The notes under the pieces are model-generated. The model made no database searches. It had not been told where the DNA came from and saw nothing but the letters and a program-made list of their open reading frames with translations. A stretch of 64,000 nt of DNA, from the NCBI GenBank assembly GCA_036555515.1, contig DATBLC010000089.1, forward strand, positions 1 to 64,000, in the 5' to 3' direction. This document shows positions 16,200-25,341 of this stretch, one piece after another (the first letter of the stretch is position 1; each line of letters opens with the position of its first letter). The translations under genes and the position numbers were made by a program. This DNA is from DATACQ01 sp036555515 (GTDB lineage: Bacteria > Desulfobacterota > Binatia > UBA9968).

Positions 16200-16385
16200 G
16201 TGCCAACGGTCCTAAGAGGCGGTCCCTATCGCGTGTATTTCTTCAGCACTGTTGCAGCATGGCATAGGCCTACTGGCGTTAAGCGCTGGCGACCGGGTAC
16301 GGGACGTACTTGTTTCGGAAGACACGTTGACGGTCGATTTAATGGATGCTCGGACTATTTCAGTTCCTTCGGTGGTATATCGGTC
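16200..16385 (+). pseudogene. Decayed DUF4160-DUF2442 gene pair
   Basis: At 16200-16247 the plus strand reads VPTVLRGGPYRVYFFS, the N-terminal signature of DUF4160 proteins (typically MPTVLR.GPYRF.F.S). From about 16276 another frame reads GDRVRDVLVSEDTLTVDL then DARTISVP, the core of DUF2442. These two small families commonly occur as adjacent genes in toxin-antitoxin-like pairs. Here the first is cut after 16 residues and the second is truncated where the HyuB gene ends. Nothing else is visible in the 341-base gap 16043-16383. Confidence 0.6.
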
Positions 16386-18117
16386 ATGGCCGCGTTCGGC
16401 GTTCCCTCCGCAACTCCTCTGTTGCGCTCCGATCTATACTCAAACTGTTCTCCTTGATCACCACCCCATAATCTTCTCTTGCTCCGTTGACCGACACATA
16501 TCCATCCAACACATCGCCAAGCACTACCTCTGGATCGCGTTCCAACGGGTCGCCGTAGCCGCCGCCGGCGTTCATGTTGACCTGCACGGTGTCGCCGGGT
16601 TTGAGCGGCGCCTCACGCACGGTCTCCGAAAGTTCCTCGCCGTTGATCGCGTAAAACCCAGTGCGCGCGGCGTATCCGCCCACGACTCCCCAGGGCGGGA
16701 ATTTGCTCCGCATGTCTCCTTTGCCGCGGACGCGCACCATGGCGTTGCTCAATAGCTGGTACTCCCGCGTGCAGCCTAATCCGCCGCGAAATTTGCCCGG
16801 ACCTCCGGAGTCCGCACGCACGTCAAAGCGCACTACCCGCAGGGGAAATTCCGTCTCGTGAATTTCGATGGGCCCGGGGCGAAATTGGCCGACCCCCAGG
16901 GTGCCGTGAATCAGCGACACGCCATCCTGCTTGCCGCTGGCGCCGAGCGCCGTGTCGAGCAACTCCATAAACACCCACGGTTTGTTGTTCGCGTCGCCCG
17001 CGTTCGCGATCCGCACGCCGCCGCCGCCGCCCGACGAACCCACTGCTCGTTCGGGATTGAACTTCCCCAAGGCATGGAGCACCACGTCGGCGGTAAGATA
17101 CGCAAGCGGCACATAATAAGACACCGGCGCGCCGGGCCGCGGGCAAACGATCGTTCCTTCTTTGAATCTCGTTTGCACAACCTCGACAAAGCCATGATTG
17201 AACGGCAGGCTCGCGTCGGTCATCGCCATGAGACCGAAGTAACAAGTATTCTTGATCAGCGCTGAAGTGACATTCACCGGTCCGCGAGCCTGATCGTCGG
17301 AGCCGCTGAAATCGAACAGAATCTCGCCGCCTTTCTTTTCGACCAGCACATGCACGCGCCGTGGGCGATCGTAGCCGATGCCGTCGTGATCGAGTAATCC
17401 TTCGGCATCGCGCGTCCCGTCCGGCATGATCGCCAAGGCTTCGCGCAACTGTCGCGCCACGCGCCCCATGAGCTCCACGCAGCCGTCCCGCACGATATCG
17501 CCGCCGAAGCGCGAACATAACTCGCTCATGCGTTTCGCCCCGACCCGGCACGCCGCCACTTGCCCGCGCAGATCGCCCAAGGTCTCCATCGGGATGCGGC
17601 TGTTGGCGGCGATGAATTTCTCGATTTCCGTATTGATCTGGCCCCGCACGCAGAGTTTCGTCGGCGGAATGACCAATCCTTCCTCCCAAATATCCTGCGG
17701 CACGTGGGCAGCGCGGGGACCCCCCAGATCCGCCTTATGCGCTAAGGTGCCGGTAAAAGCGACCAGCCGCCCGCCGGCGAATACGGGCATAAGAACCACC
17801 GTATCGTTGGGGTGGGTCACGTTTCCGGCGTAGGGATGATTGAAAACAATAACGTCGCCTTCGGCCAGATCCTCGATCCTATAGTAACGCGGCAAATGAT
17901 CCGCCACGGCCGCGAAGGAGCCGAAATGGAGCGGCAGTTTCTTCGACACCGCGATGGTGCGCAACTGGGCATCGAGCAATCCCGCGCTACCGTCCTCCGA
18001 CTCGCGCAGCACGGTGGAGTAACCGCTGTGAAACAAGACGATGCGCATCTCTTCAATGATGCTGCTAACTTTCGAGTTGATCAGCTCCAGAGTGATCGGA
18101 TCGATTTGTGCCGCCAT
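16384..18117 (-). CDS. Hydantoinase B / oxoprolinase family subunit
   Basis: A 577-residue HyuB-type protein (ordinary length). Recognisable features: IDPITLELI at the N-terminus, VIVFNHPYAGNVTHPND, LAHKADLGG, the glycine-rich SSGGGGG loop around residue 358, and the C-terminal GGGYGDP motif. With HyuA it forms enzymes that open hydantoin or oxoproline rings or carboxylate acetone-like substrates, usually driven by ATP through HyuA. The ATG at 18117 shares its A with the TGA of the upstream HyuA gene, so the two are translationally coupled; the TTG codons just upstream are less likely. Exact substrate cannot be read from sequence. Confidence 0.9.
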   Translation of the reverse strand: MAAQIDPITLELINSKVSSIIEEMRIVLFHSGYSTVLRESEDGSAGLLDAQLRTIAVSKKLPLHFGSFAAVADHLPRYYRIEDLAEGDVIVFNHPYAGNVTHPNDTVVLMPVFAGGRLVAFTGTLAHKADLGGPRAAHVPQDIWEEGLVIPPTKLCVRGQINTEIEKFIAANSRIPMETLGDLRGQVAACRVGAKRMSELCSRFGGDIVRDGCVELMGRVARQLREALAIMPDGTRDAEGLLDHDGIGYDRPRRVHVLVEKKGGEILFDFSGSDDQARGPVNVTSALIKNTCYFGLMAMTDASLPFNHGFVEVVQTRFKEGTIVCPRPGAPVSYYVPLAYLTADVVLHALGKFNPERAVGSSGGGGGVRIANAGDANNKPWVFMELLDTALGASGKQDGVSLIHGTLGVGQFRPGPIEIHETEFPLRVVRFDVRADSGGPGKFRGGLGCTREYQLLSNAMVRVRGKGDMRSKFPPWGVVGGYAARTGFYAINGEELSETVREAPLKPGDTVQVNMNAGGGYGDPLERDPEVVLGDVLDGYVSVNGAREDYGVVIKENSLSIDRSATEELRRERRTRP

Positions 18118-20180
18118 CAACAATCTCCGCTGATTTCGATCACGATGTTGCCGAAGCGATCGATTTCGGCCCGCTGGCCCGGATGGACCAAGGTGGTCGA
18201 ATCCATCTGCTCAACGATCGCCGGACCGCGCATTCGATTGCCGGGACGCAATCGACGCCGGTCGTAGATCGGACACTCGTACCAGCCGTCAAAATAGGCT
18301 CGGCGCCGCGCGGTAATCGCGCCGTCGCAATTTTCACCGGCGCTGGGTGCCGCGTGCGTCACTGGTTTCGGCACGATCACTTTGGTTGTGAGGCGGTAAT
18401 TGACGATCTCTACGCTTTGATCCTCCGCGCGCGAGCCGAAGTGCTTCTCGTGCGCCTCGTCGAACGCGGCGCGCCAACGCGCCTTGCTGTCCGGGTTAAG
18501 ATCGCCGGCCGAAACCGCCACCGGCAGCTCGTACTTCTGAATGCTGTAGCGCAGGTCGATGGCGCGCTCATGCACGATCAGCTCGGGGGCAACGCCCTGG
18601 GACTCGAACTCTTGGCGCGCCACCGCCTCCATTTCGTCGAAACGGCATTGGACCTCGGCGACATCGACGGATTCCAGCGCGGCAAAATGGGTTTGGATAT
18701 AATCGCGCTTCAAATCGGAAACCAACAAGCCCATCGCCGAATGCACACCGGGCGAGGCGGGAACCAATACGCGCGGAATTTTCAGTTCCTGGGCGAGCAG
18801 AGTGGCGTGCACCGGCCCGGCGCCGCCGAAGGCGACGAGCACATACTCCCGCGGGTCTTCGCCGCGCGACACCGTGACGAGCCGAAGCGCCTCCACCATC
18901 CCAGAACTGACAATCTTGATGATGCCGTTGGCAGCTTCGATGGTTTCGAGTTTTAGCGGCCCGGCGACCTGAGTCGATATGGCTTTCGCTGCCGCCGCGC
19001 CGTTGAGCGGAAACTTGCCGCCGACAAAAAAATTTGGATTCAACCAACCCAGGGCCACATCGGCGTCGGTTACCGTTGGTAATGATCCGCCGTTGGGATA
19101 ACACGCCGGTCCCGGAACGGCGCCGGCGCTCTGAGGTCCAACTTTTAGCAGCCCCCCTTTATCGATCCAGGCGATGCTGCCGCCGCCCGCGCCGATCTCC
19201 ACCAGATCCAGCGACGGCGTCGAGATCAACCATTCTCCGGCCTGAAAGCGAGGCACGATGCGCGGTTCGCCGCCCTGCACGATGCCAGCCTTTGCCGTAG
19301 TTCCGCCCATGTCGAATGAAATTACTTTCAATTGACGCGTCATGCGCCCGATATGCGCCGCGCCAAGCACGCCCGCCGCCGGGCCCGACTCGATCATGCG
19401 CACCGGAATGTCGCGCAACGCGCCGCCGGTCAGGCTGCCGCCGTTGGACTGCATAATGTAGAGCGGCCGCGCGATGCGCCTGGACTTGAGCGCTTCTTCG
19501 AGCCGGTGAATGTAACGGTTCACCACCGGCGCGACGTAGGCATTGACCACTGTGGTCGTCAGCCGCGGATACTCGCGGATCTGCGGCAGAGTTTCGCAGG
19601 AGAGATAAACTTGCGCATCGGGGATTCGTTCCATCACCAATTCGCGCACACGCTTCTCATGGGCGGAATTCATGAATGAGAACAGTAAACACACCGCCAC
19701 CGACTCGACACCGCTGTCCTCGAGCCGGGCCAGTCGGCGCCGCGTTGCGGCCTCGTCCAGCGGGCGCAGAACATTGCCGCGAAAATCGATGCGCTCGGGA
19801 ATCTGAATCGTCTCCCGTTGCCGCACCAGCATCGGCGGTTTTGGATAGCTCAAGTAATCGTAGGTTGCGCTTCTGGTCTCGCCGAGCTCGGGCGTTTCAT
19901 ACACGCCTGTGAACCCCTCGGTAATACAAAGCCAGGTCTTGGCGCCCTTGCGTTCGAGCAGCGCATTGGTGGCGACGGTGGTCGCATGAAAGAGAAAGTT
20001 CGCGTCCTCCGGCAAACGGTTGGCGCCGAAAAATTCATCCAGCGCGTTCATCACGCCCCGGGTCAAATCATCCGGCGTGCTGAGTACTTTGGCATTGACG
20101 ACTTCTCCGCTTTCCTCTTCCAGCACGGAAAAATCAGTGAACGTTCCACCGATATCGATGCCGATTCTATAGCGTGGCAT
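18117..20180 (-). CDS. Hydantoinase A / oxoprolinase family subunit
   Basis: A 687-residue HyuA-type ATPase subunit of the actin/hexokinase fold. Phosphate-binding signatures are GIDIGGTFTDF near the N-terminus and FDMGGTTAKAG in the middle, with GAGGGSIAW, ACYPNGG and VAFGGAGPVHA following in family order. It phosphorylates or otherwise activates the amide ring opened with HyuB. Start taken at the ATG at 20180, directly before the GIDIGGTFTDF motif; the open frame upstream overlaps the epimerase gene and reads as shadow. No purine-rich ribosome site precedes it, so translation may depend on the epimerase gene 55 bases upstream. Confidence 0.9.
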   Translation of the reverse strand: MPRYRIGIDIGGTFTDFSVLEEESGEVVNAKVLSTPDDLTRGVMNALDEFFGANRLPEDANFLFHATTVATNALLERKGAKTWLCITEGFTGVYETPELGETRSATYDYLSYPKPPMLVRQRETIQIPERIDFRGNVLRPLDEAATRRRLARLEDSGVESVAVCLLFSFMNSAHEKRVRELVMERIPDAQVYLSCETLPQIREYPRLTTTVVNAYVAPVVNRYIHRLEEALKSRRIARPLYIMQSNGGSLTGGALRDIPVRMIESGPAAGVLGAAHIGRMTRQLKVISFDMGGTTAKAGIVQGGEPRIVPRFQAGEWLISTPSLDLVEIGAGGGSIAWIDKGGLLKVGPQSAGAVPGPACYPNGGSLPTVTDADVALGWLNPNFFVGGKFPLNGAAAAKAISTQVAGPLKLETIEAANGIIKIVSSGMVEALRLVTVSRGEDPREYVLVAFGGAGPVHATLLAQELKIPRVLVPASPGVHSAMGLLVSDLKRDYIQTHFAALESVDVAEVQCRFDEMEAVARQEFESQGVAPELIVHERAIDLRYSIQKYELPVAVSAGDLNPDSKARWRAAFDEAHEKHFGSRAEDQSVEIVNYRLTTKVIVPKPVTHAAPSAGENCDGAITARRRAYFDGWYECPIYDRRRLRPGNRMRGPAIVEQMDSTTLVHPGQRAEIDRFGNIVIEISGDC

Positions 20181-20235
20181 TAGGAGGTTTTTTGCGTGGG
20201 AAAAGAGCCGGTTCCCGCCCTTCGCCAATCCTCGA

Positions 20236-21198
20236 TCACCGCCCCAGACGGTCCAGCGTGGCAACGTAGTCGCGCACGCCCTCCTCCACCGAGTAGGCCG
20301 GCTCGTAGCCGATATACTTTTTTGCCGCCGAGATGTCGAACACACAGTAGCTTTGCTTGCTGCGGCCGAGCTTGCTCGGGCCGGAGCCGAGCTCGATTTG
20401 GTGATTGGGAAAAAGTTTCGCCGCGGCGTTCAAAAAATCCCGCGGCGTCACCGCCGTGCCGGTGCCGATGTTGAAGGTCCAAGCGCCGGGGGTCGGCGCC
20501 TTGAGCGCGAGATAAATGGCGCGGCCGACGTCGCCGACGTAAACCGCGTCATTCTTCTGGTCTCCGCCCTCGGCGATCACCCACTTGGCGCCCTCGCGCG
20601 CTTTCTCGATCAGTTGTCCGTAAAAGGACAGCGGGCCGTGGCGCGCTTCTTTGCCCGGACCGTAGATCGACACGAAGCGGAGCGCGATGAATTCGATGCC
20701 GTAAGTTTCGCGGTAGTAGCGCCCCAGCTCCTCGGAGCAGACTTTGATCGAGCCGTATAAATCCGCCGGAATCTTGCGATAATCCTCTCTGACCGGCTTG
20801 TAGGTCGGCGGCCCCTCTTCGCCGTTGATTTCGCCGTAGACGGCCTTGGAGCTGGTAAAGACAACGCGCTTGATGTTTTTCGCCCGGGCCACTTCCAAGA
20901 TATTGATCGTCCCCTCGGCGCCGACTCGAATACCCAAACGCGGATTGGCCTCCGCCGGCTCGGGCATCAAAGCTGCCAGATGAGCGATGAGGTCGATTTG
21001 ATAATCATCCACCACTTGAGTAAGAAACTTGGGGTCGCAAACGTCGCCGATGACGCAGTCGACCCGGTCTTTAATGTCCCGCATTAAAACGAAGTCCTCC
21101 CGGTTGTCGAGTAAGACGGGGCGCAAACCGTCGCGCACCATTAAACGCGCCGTCACGGCGCCGTTCACTCCCATGCCGCCGGTGATCAAGATCTTCAT
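20236..21198 (-). CDS. NAD-dependent epimerase/dehydratase (extended SDR)
   Basis: A 320-residue extended short-chain dehydrogenase. The nucleotide motif is ILITGGMGVNG (residues 3-13), followed by VIGDVCDP, HLAALMPEP and the catalytic tyrosine-lysine pair in YGSIK, with TSSKAVYG supplying the serine. Members interconvert nucleotide sugars or reduce/oxidise other hydroxy compounds using bound NAD. It is the first gene of a minus-strand unit with HyuA and HyuB, so it may act on a related ring or hydroxy substrate rather than a sugar; that is inference. ATG start at 21198. Confidence 0.85.
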   Translation of the reverse strand: MKILITGGMGVNGAVTARLMVRDGLRPVLLDNREDFVLMRDIKDRVDCVIGDVCDPKFLTQVVDDYQIDLIAHLAALMPEPAEANPRLGIRVGAEGTINILEVARAKNIKRVVFTSSKAVYGEINGEEGPPTYKPVREDYRKIPADLYGSIKVCSEELGRYYRETYGIEFIALRFVSIYGPGKEARHGPLSFYGQLIEKAREGAKWVIAEGGDQKNDAVYVGDVGRAIYLALKAPTPGAWTFNIGTGTAVTPRDFLNAAAKLFPNHQIELGSGPSKLGRSKQSYCVFDISAAKKYIGYEPAYSVEEGVRDYVATLDRLGR

Positions 21199-21261
21199 GT
21201 CTCATGCCTCCATATTGCGCCATTGTGTGAACGTAGTACAAGATTGCCGTGCTCATCAACC

Positions 21262-21346
21262 GAAATGAGTTAGTTTCTAGTTTCAGGTTCCTCGTTTCTA
21301 GTTAGAATCCGAAAACCAGAAACCCAAAATTAAAAACGAGAAACTT
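21262..21346. repeat. Heptad-period repeat of GTTTCTA type with inverted arm
   Basis: AGTTTCT, AGTTTCA, GGTTCCT, CGTTTCT, AGTTAGA run with a 7-base period and are followed by AAACCAGAAACCC and AACGAGAAACTTT, which pair with the left arm. It lies in the divergent gap between the epimerase and the alpha/beta hydrolase. Confidence 0.45.
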
Positions 21347-21420
21347 TGGTGCTTCGGGTTGACTTGAGTTGTTTCGCCGCGATAAGCCACGAATAAGGCA
21401 CATTAGAAAGGAACAAAACC

Positions 21421-22773
21421 ATGAAGAGTTGGCAAGCGCCGGAGTCTGTGACGCGGGAGCAATGCATTAAAGACAGCGAAGAAATTCTGGGCATGCCGGA
21501 CGTTCCGATCAAGAGCACAGAAGATATTTTTCGCGTCAACGTTCTCGGCCTGGACTGGGACCTCGGCATGGTGGTGCATGAACCCGTGGATCCGGCCCGA
21601 CTACCGCGAGGGGCCGACGGCAAAAAAGCCGGTTTCTTTTTACTGCACGGCGGATCGAGCGATTTTAAAGGAATCGAGCGCCACGCCAAGCTGCTCGCCA
21701 GCAAGTTCGGCTTTCGAGTCGTCGCCGGCACGTTTCCCGGCAGATTCTACTTTCCCGACGCCAGCCGCGATTGGCCCGGCGATACCATCCATCCCGACGG
21801 CACCGTGCGCACGCCGGTGTGGAAGCAAGGAGAGCTGACCGCGCCGGATCAGTACGACGTGGTCAAGGACGCCTCGATGCGCGACCGCTACGGCACCCGC
21901 ACCCTAGCGCGGGCAAAGCCTGATACGAATTTCTACCATCGCATGGCGGCCTGGCCCGCGGCTTTCGAGCAAGGGATGATCGAGGCCAATCGGCGTCACT
22001 TTCCCGAGCGGGAATTTTCCGTCTACGGCCAGGGTCACTCTACCGGCGGCCCCTTCATCTGCATGCTGTCGCAGCGCATACCCAACATGGTCGGCGTTTG
22101 TGCCACGGAACATTCACCGTTCGGCTACCTTAGTATGGGGCGCGACGAGTGGGGCGGCGATATGGGAAAGATTTCAGGCTATGAAAAAATCGCAAAGAAA
22201 GGCAAGGCACGCACGGATCCTTTCAACGAATTATACATTCGCACTTGGCGCGATCTCGCGCGCTATCAGGGACCGGAAGCTCTCGGCCAGGAGGGACCGA
22301 AGGCGCTCATGAGGTTGCCCGCGATCATGGAAGACGTTCTCGAAGCCTGGGAGCGCGTTAAGAGTAGGCCGCAATTCAAGGCCGAATACATTGTCACCCA
22401 CGCTATTACGGATTCGCTTACCGAAGGCGCCAAAGTCAGCGCGGCGCGACTGAAGATGAATAGAGACGAAACCGAAGCGCTGGTGAAGCGTTTCATCGGC
22501 TATACCAGGGAGCTCGCCGGGCCGGATGTCAAGCCCGTGCCGCCGTTCTTATTTGAAATTTCCAAAGACAGCCGCGATCACAGCCCGGAGGTTTACGAGG
22601 AAGTGATTATGCCCGGTTTTCGAGCGATGAAACCCGCGCCGAAAATCGCCATCACCCGCTTCGGCGCCGGTGTGCATAGTTTCTGGAAAGCCGAAAAAGA
22701 TTTGCCCGCCGGGATCGTGCCGTCGGTGATAAAAAGCTGGAAAGAGGCGGTGACCGAAGGATATTTCGTCTGA
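21421..22773 (+). CDS. Alpha/beta-hydrolase-like enzyme of unknown substrate
   Basis: A 450-residue protein, longer than minimal alpha/beta hydrolases. FLLHGGSSDFKG (around residues 72-83) matches the oxyanion HG loop and GQGHSTGG (around 203-210) the nucleophile elbow GxSxG; GAGVHSFW near the C-terminus fits the catalytic histidine. There is no signal peptide, so a cytoplasmic esterase, amidase or C-C hydrolase is expected. AAAGGA sits nine bases before the ATG. It is divergent from the epimerase gene and not in an obvious operon. Confidence 0.7.
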   Translation: MKSWQAPESVTREQCIKDSEEILGMPDVPIKSTEDIFRVNVLGLDWDLGMVVHEPVDPARLPRGADGKKAGFFLLHGGSSDFKGIERHAKLLASKFGFRVVAGTFPGRFYFPDASRDWPGDTIHPDGTVRTPVWKQGELTAPDQYDVVKDASMRDRYGTRTLARAKPDTNFYHRMAAWPAAFEQGMIEANRRHFPEREFSVYGQGHSTGGPFICMLSQRIPNMVGVCATEHSPFGYLSMGRDEWGGDMGKISGYEKIAKKGKARTDPFNELYIRTWRDLARYQGPEALGQEGPKALMRLPAIMEDVLEAWERVKSRPQFKAEYIVTHAITDSLTEGAKVSAARLKMNRDETEALVKRFIGYTRELAGPDVKPVPPFLFEISKDSRDHSPEVYEEVIMPGFRAMKPAPKIAITRFGAGVHSFWKAEKDLPAGIVPSVIKSWKEAVTEGYFV

Positions 22774-22963
22774 CGTGCCGGTAGCTTTCTGTTTGTATCG
22801 ATCCGGAAGAGAACTCACCACAGAGGTGCGGAGGACGCCGAGTTATGAGTTCCTGAATAGGAAATACTCCCAACTCTGCGAACTCTGTGCCTCTGCGGTG
22901 AAATAATCGTTGGTACTTTTACTGCGGCTCTGTCGCGCTAATCTCGTTGTGGCTAGATCCGAA

Positions 22964-23665
22964 CTAGCGGAATATCAACAAGAGCACATAGAGTATCGCC
23001 GTCAGGATAAAGCCGAACCATAGCGCGCCGGAGACGGAGTCCAGCGGTTTTTTGGTCGGTCCCTGGGTACCGGTCAGACAGTTATATTCAACGGCGGCGA
23101 TGATGATAAGCACGAGAATCCAGAACACGGCGCCCGCGCCTCCCGACTTAACCAGCGACGTATAATGGCTCGCCGCGCCCATGAAAAAAAGCATGGGAAT
23201 CGAGAACACGGTGTTTGTGCGCGACGTCAGCGCCGCCCGTCTGCCCCGCGCGGCGGCATCCGGCAACGCTTGGCCGCCAGACGCGACTTGATTAGTCGAC
23301 GCGATGACCACTTTCTGCGCCGGCCAGATGACAAGCCACACGTTGAGGAACATTATCGTACCCATCAAACCGCCAATGGAGATCGTAACACCATAGGAGG
23401 ATCCGAAGAACAGCCCGGTGCCCATTTCGTGCCAGCGAATCAAGTAGATCAATGCGCCGGCGAGAAACGTAAACATCGCGCCCCAGCGAAACCACCACAG
23501 GGCGCGGGGCACCAGTTTTAGAATCGCGCCGGTTCTGACCGGCGCATCGGTCTCCGCGAAAAACGGTGTCTGCACGAAATTGAAATAGTAAAGAATGCCG
23601 ATCCACGTAATACCCGCCAGAAAATGAATCCACCGTAGAAAAAACAACACACCTTCCATATCCAT
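22964..23665 (-). CDS. PuuD-like urate hydroxylase-family membrane protein
   Basis: A 233-residue protein with about six hydrophobic helices. GVLFFLRWIHFLAGITWIG at the N-terminus, MGTIMFLNVWLVIWPAQK in the middle and RTNTVFSIPMLFFMG follow the membrane domain of urate hydroxylase PuuD. The C-terminal cytochrome c domain found in true PuuD is missing, so this is a membrane-only relative, possibly a haem/quinone-linked protein. A GGAGGGGGAGAG ribosome site fits the start at 23665; the codon ten residues upstream is less likely. No purine-degradation genes are nearby. Confidence 0.6.
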   Translation of the reverse strand: MDMEGVLFFLRWIHFLAGITWIGILYYFNFVQTPFFAETDAPVRTGAILKLVPRALWWFRWGAMFTFLAGALIYLIRWHEMGTGLFFGSSYGVTISIGGLMGTIMFLNVWLVIWPAQKVVIASTNQVASGGQALPDAAARGRRAALTSRTNTVFSIPMLFFMGAASHYTSLVKSGGAGAVFWILVLIIIAAVEYNCLTGTQGPTKKPLDSVSGALWFGFILTAILYVLLLIFR

Positions 23666-23852
23666 ATCTCTCCCCCTCCTTCCGTCCGTTGCCAATTTGT
23701 ATTGCTACGGGCTGCGTTTCTTAACGAATTGCTACTGATATATTCGGGTACGCCGAAGCTTGTCAAGTAAAAAATTTGAATCTGTACAGCCGCGATACTT
23801 CGACAATGGCAGCGGTTCATCGAAGGCTTCGGCGCGCTCTCCGGCTGCACCC

Positions 23853-23922
23853 GTTCGAGTTCAAGGTTCAAGTTTCGGATTCGGTCCGGGAACATTGAAC
23901 TTTGAACATTCAACGTTGAACT
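23853..23922. repeat. Heptad repeat array
   Basis: Units GTTCGA, GTTCAAG, GTTCAAG on the left and ATTGAAC, TTTGAAC, ATTCAAC, GTTGAAC on the right, with 7-base period and inverted symmetry. The open frame that runs through it into the MFS gene is not coding. Confidence 0.55.
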
Positions 23923-24008
23923 GCGCGGCCGTTCCGGTCTGCGGCGTTGACGCCCGCGGCGCCAACCGCTACATTGCGGTGCATGGCGCATTCTGTATTT
24001 ACCTCCCC

Positions 24009-25265
24009 GTGACGAATTACAGAAACAATCACTCCACCAGCGAGCCGCCGACTCGTATTCGTCCATGGTCGTCGCTCCTCCTCGGCGATTACCGGTTCAT
24101 ATTCCTCGTTATCCTTTGTGGCGGTACGGCAAACCACATGCGCAACGTTGCGAGCCTTTACCAGGTATATGAGCTTTCGGGTTCGTCGATGCAGCTGGGG
24201 CTGGCCGGTTTTTTTCAGGCTCTGCCGTCCATCGTTTTGGGATTATTCGGCGGCGTGCTCGCCGACAGCGTAAATCGCAAGAAGCTGATCGTCATCACCC
24301 ATAGCTTGAGCATGGTGCCGGGATTGGCGCTGTGGTACTTGACGATCACCGGACAGATTCAAGTCTGGCATGTCAACACTCTAAGCGTGCTCGCCGGCGC
24401 GCTGCAGACTCTCGGGGGTCCGGCGCGTCAAGCGATCATTCCCGGCTTGGTCCCGCAATCGCATCTGCTCAATGCGGTGACGCTGACGACGCTCATGATG
24501 CAGGGAACTCAGCTCACCGCGCCGGTGGTTGCCGGTTTTCTCATTGATTGGTACGGCGTCAAAGCGTCGTATCTAACCGATGCGCTTCTGCTAGTCCCTT
24601 CCGTCGTAGCGGTGTCGCTTATCCGCGCTTCCGGCCAGCCGCACGGCCAGCGCCGGCAAATCAGTTGGCGCAGTCTCATCGATGGTTTCGAGTTTCTCTG
24701 GCACACCCGCATCATTCTCTCGCTATTCGTCCTCGACTTCTTCGCTGTTCTGTTTGGCTTTTATCGGCCGATACTGCCGATCTTCGCCGATGAGATCTAT
24801 CATGTCGGCGCCCGCGGTCTCGGCATGCTTTACGCTGCGCCTGCCATCGGAGCACTTCTTGGTTCCAGCGTACTCCTCACGTTCGGCGAGATAGAGCGCA
24901 AGGGCGCAGTGTCTATCATCGCCACGCTGCTTTTCGCTTTGAGCCTGGGATTTCTCGGACTGGCGCAATGGTTTTGGATGGGTTTGCTGGCCCTCGGCCT
25001 TTTGGGCATAAGCGATGCCGTCAGCGTGGTAATGCGTCGCACCGTGGTGCAAATTCTCGCGCCGGACAATATGCGCGGGCGGGCGACCAGCTTCCTCTCG
25101 GTTTTCGCGCAGACGACGAATGGTCTGGGCGCCGTGATCGCCGGCGCCGGCGCCGCGCTGCTCGGCGCGCCCAATGCCGCTTTGCTCGGTTGCGTGCTCT
25201 GCGCGCTGACGGTTTTGGGGACTTGCTGGGCGATCCCTCAACTGTGGAGATACCGGCCGGACTAG
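24009..25265 (+). CDS. MFS transporter (EntS/MFS_3-like exporter)
   Basis: A 418-residue major facilitator with about 12 hydrophobic segments. FFQALPSIVLGLFGGVLADSVNRKKL matches the conserved loop 2-3 of the MFS_3 group, with QTLGGPARQAIIPGLVP and LNAVTL following; members export siderophores, macrolides and similar compounds. The frame is open from 23760, but that extension reads through intergenic heptad repeats. GTG at 24009 is the most sensible remaining start, about 25 residues before the first membrane segment; it lacks a clear ribosome site, so the exact start is uncertain. Confidence 0.75.
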   Translation: MTNYRNNHSTSEPPTRIRPWSSLLLGDYRFIFLVILCGGTANHMRNVASLYQVYELSGSSMQLGLAGFFQALPSIVLGLFGGVLADSVNRKKLIVITHSLSMVPGLALWYLTITGQIQVWHVNTLSVLAGALQTLGGPARQAIIPGLVPQSHLLNAVTLTTLMMQGTQLTAPVVAGFLIDWYGVKASYLTDALLLVPSVVAVSLIRASGQPHGQRRQISWRSLIDGFEFLWHTRIILSLFVLDFFAVLFGFYRPILPIFADEIYHVGARGLGMLYAAPAIGALLGSSVLLTFGEIERKGAVSIIATLLFALSLGFLGLAQWFWMGLLALGLLGISDAVSVVMRRTVVQILAPDNMRGRATSFLSVFAQTTNGLGAVIAGAGAALLGAPNAALLGCVLCALTVLGTCWAIPQLWRYRPD

Positions 25266-25273
25266 TCGGGGTT

Positions 25274-25331
25274 TAAAGCTCAACGTTCAAGGTTCAAAGG
25301 GGGGACGTTGAACATTGAACTTTGAACGTCT
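25274..25331. repeat. Heptad inverted repeat between convergent genes
   Basis: Left arm CTCAAC-GTTCAAG-GTTCAAA, a short G-rich loop, right arm GTTGAAC-ATTGAAC-TTTGAAC. The fold lies exactly between the 3' ends of the MFS and RumA genes and may serve as a bidirectional terminator. Confidence 0.6.
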
Positions 25332-25341
25332 CCCGACGCGT

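Noticed and set aside
15554..16267. 237-codon plus-strand frame over the TIR gene
   Set aside because: Antisense to the TIR domain, no ribosome site, composition not protein-like.
16384..16440. Idea that the HyuB C-terminus was built from the antisense of the DUF2442 remnant
   Set aside because: The ending SLSIDRSATEELRRE resembles the normal HyuB C-terminus, so the remnant simply stops there.
23760..24008. N-terminal extension of the MFS gene
   Set aside because: The frame runs through heptad repeats (giving GTLNFEHSTLN) and has no ribosome site.
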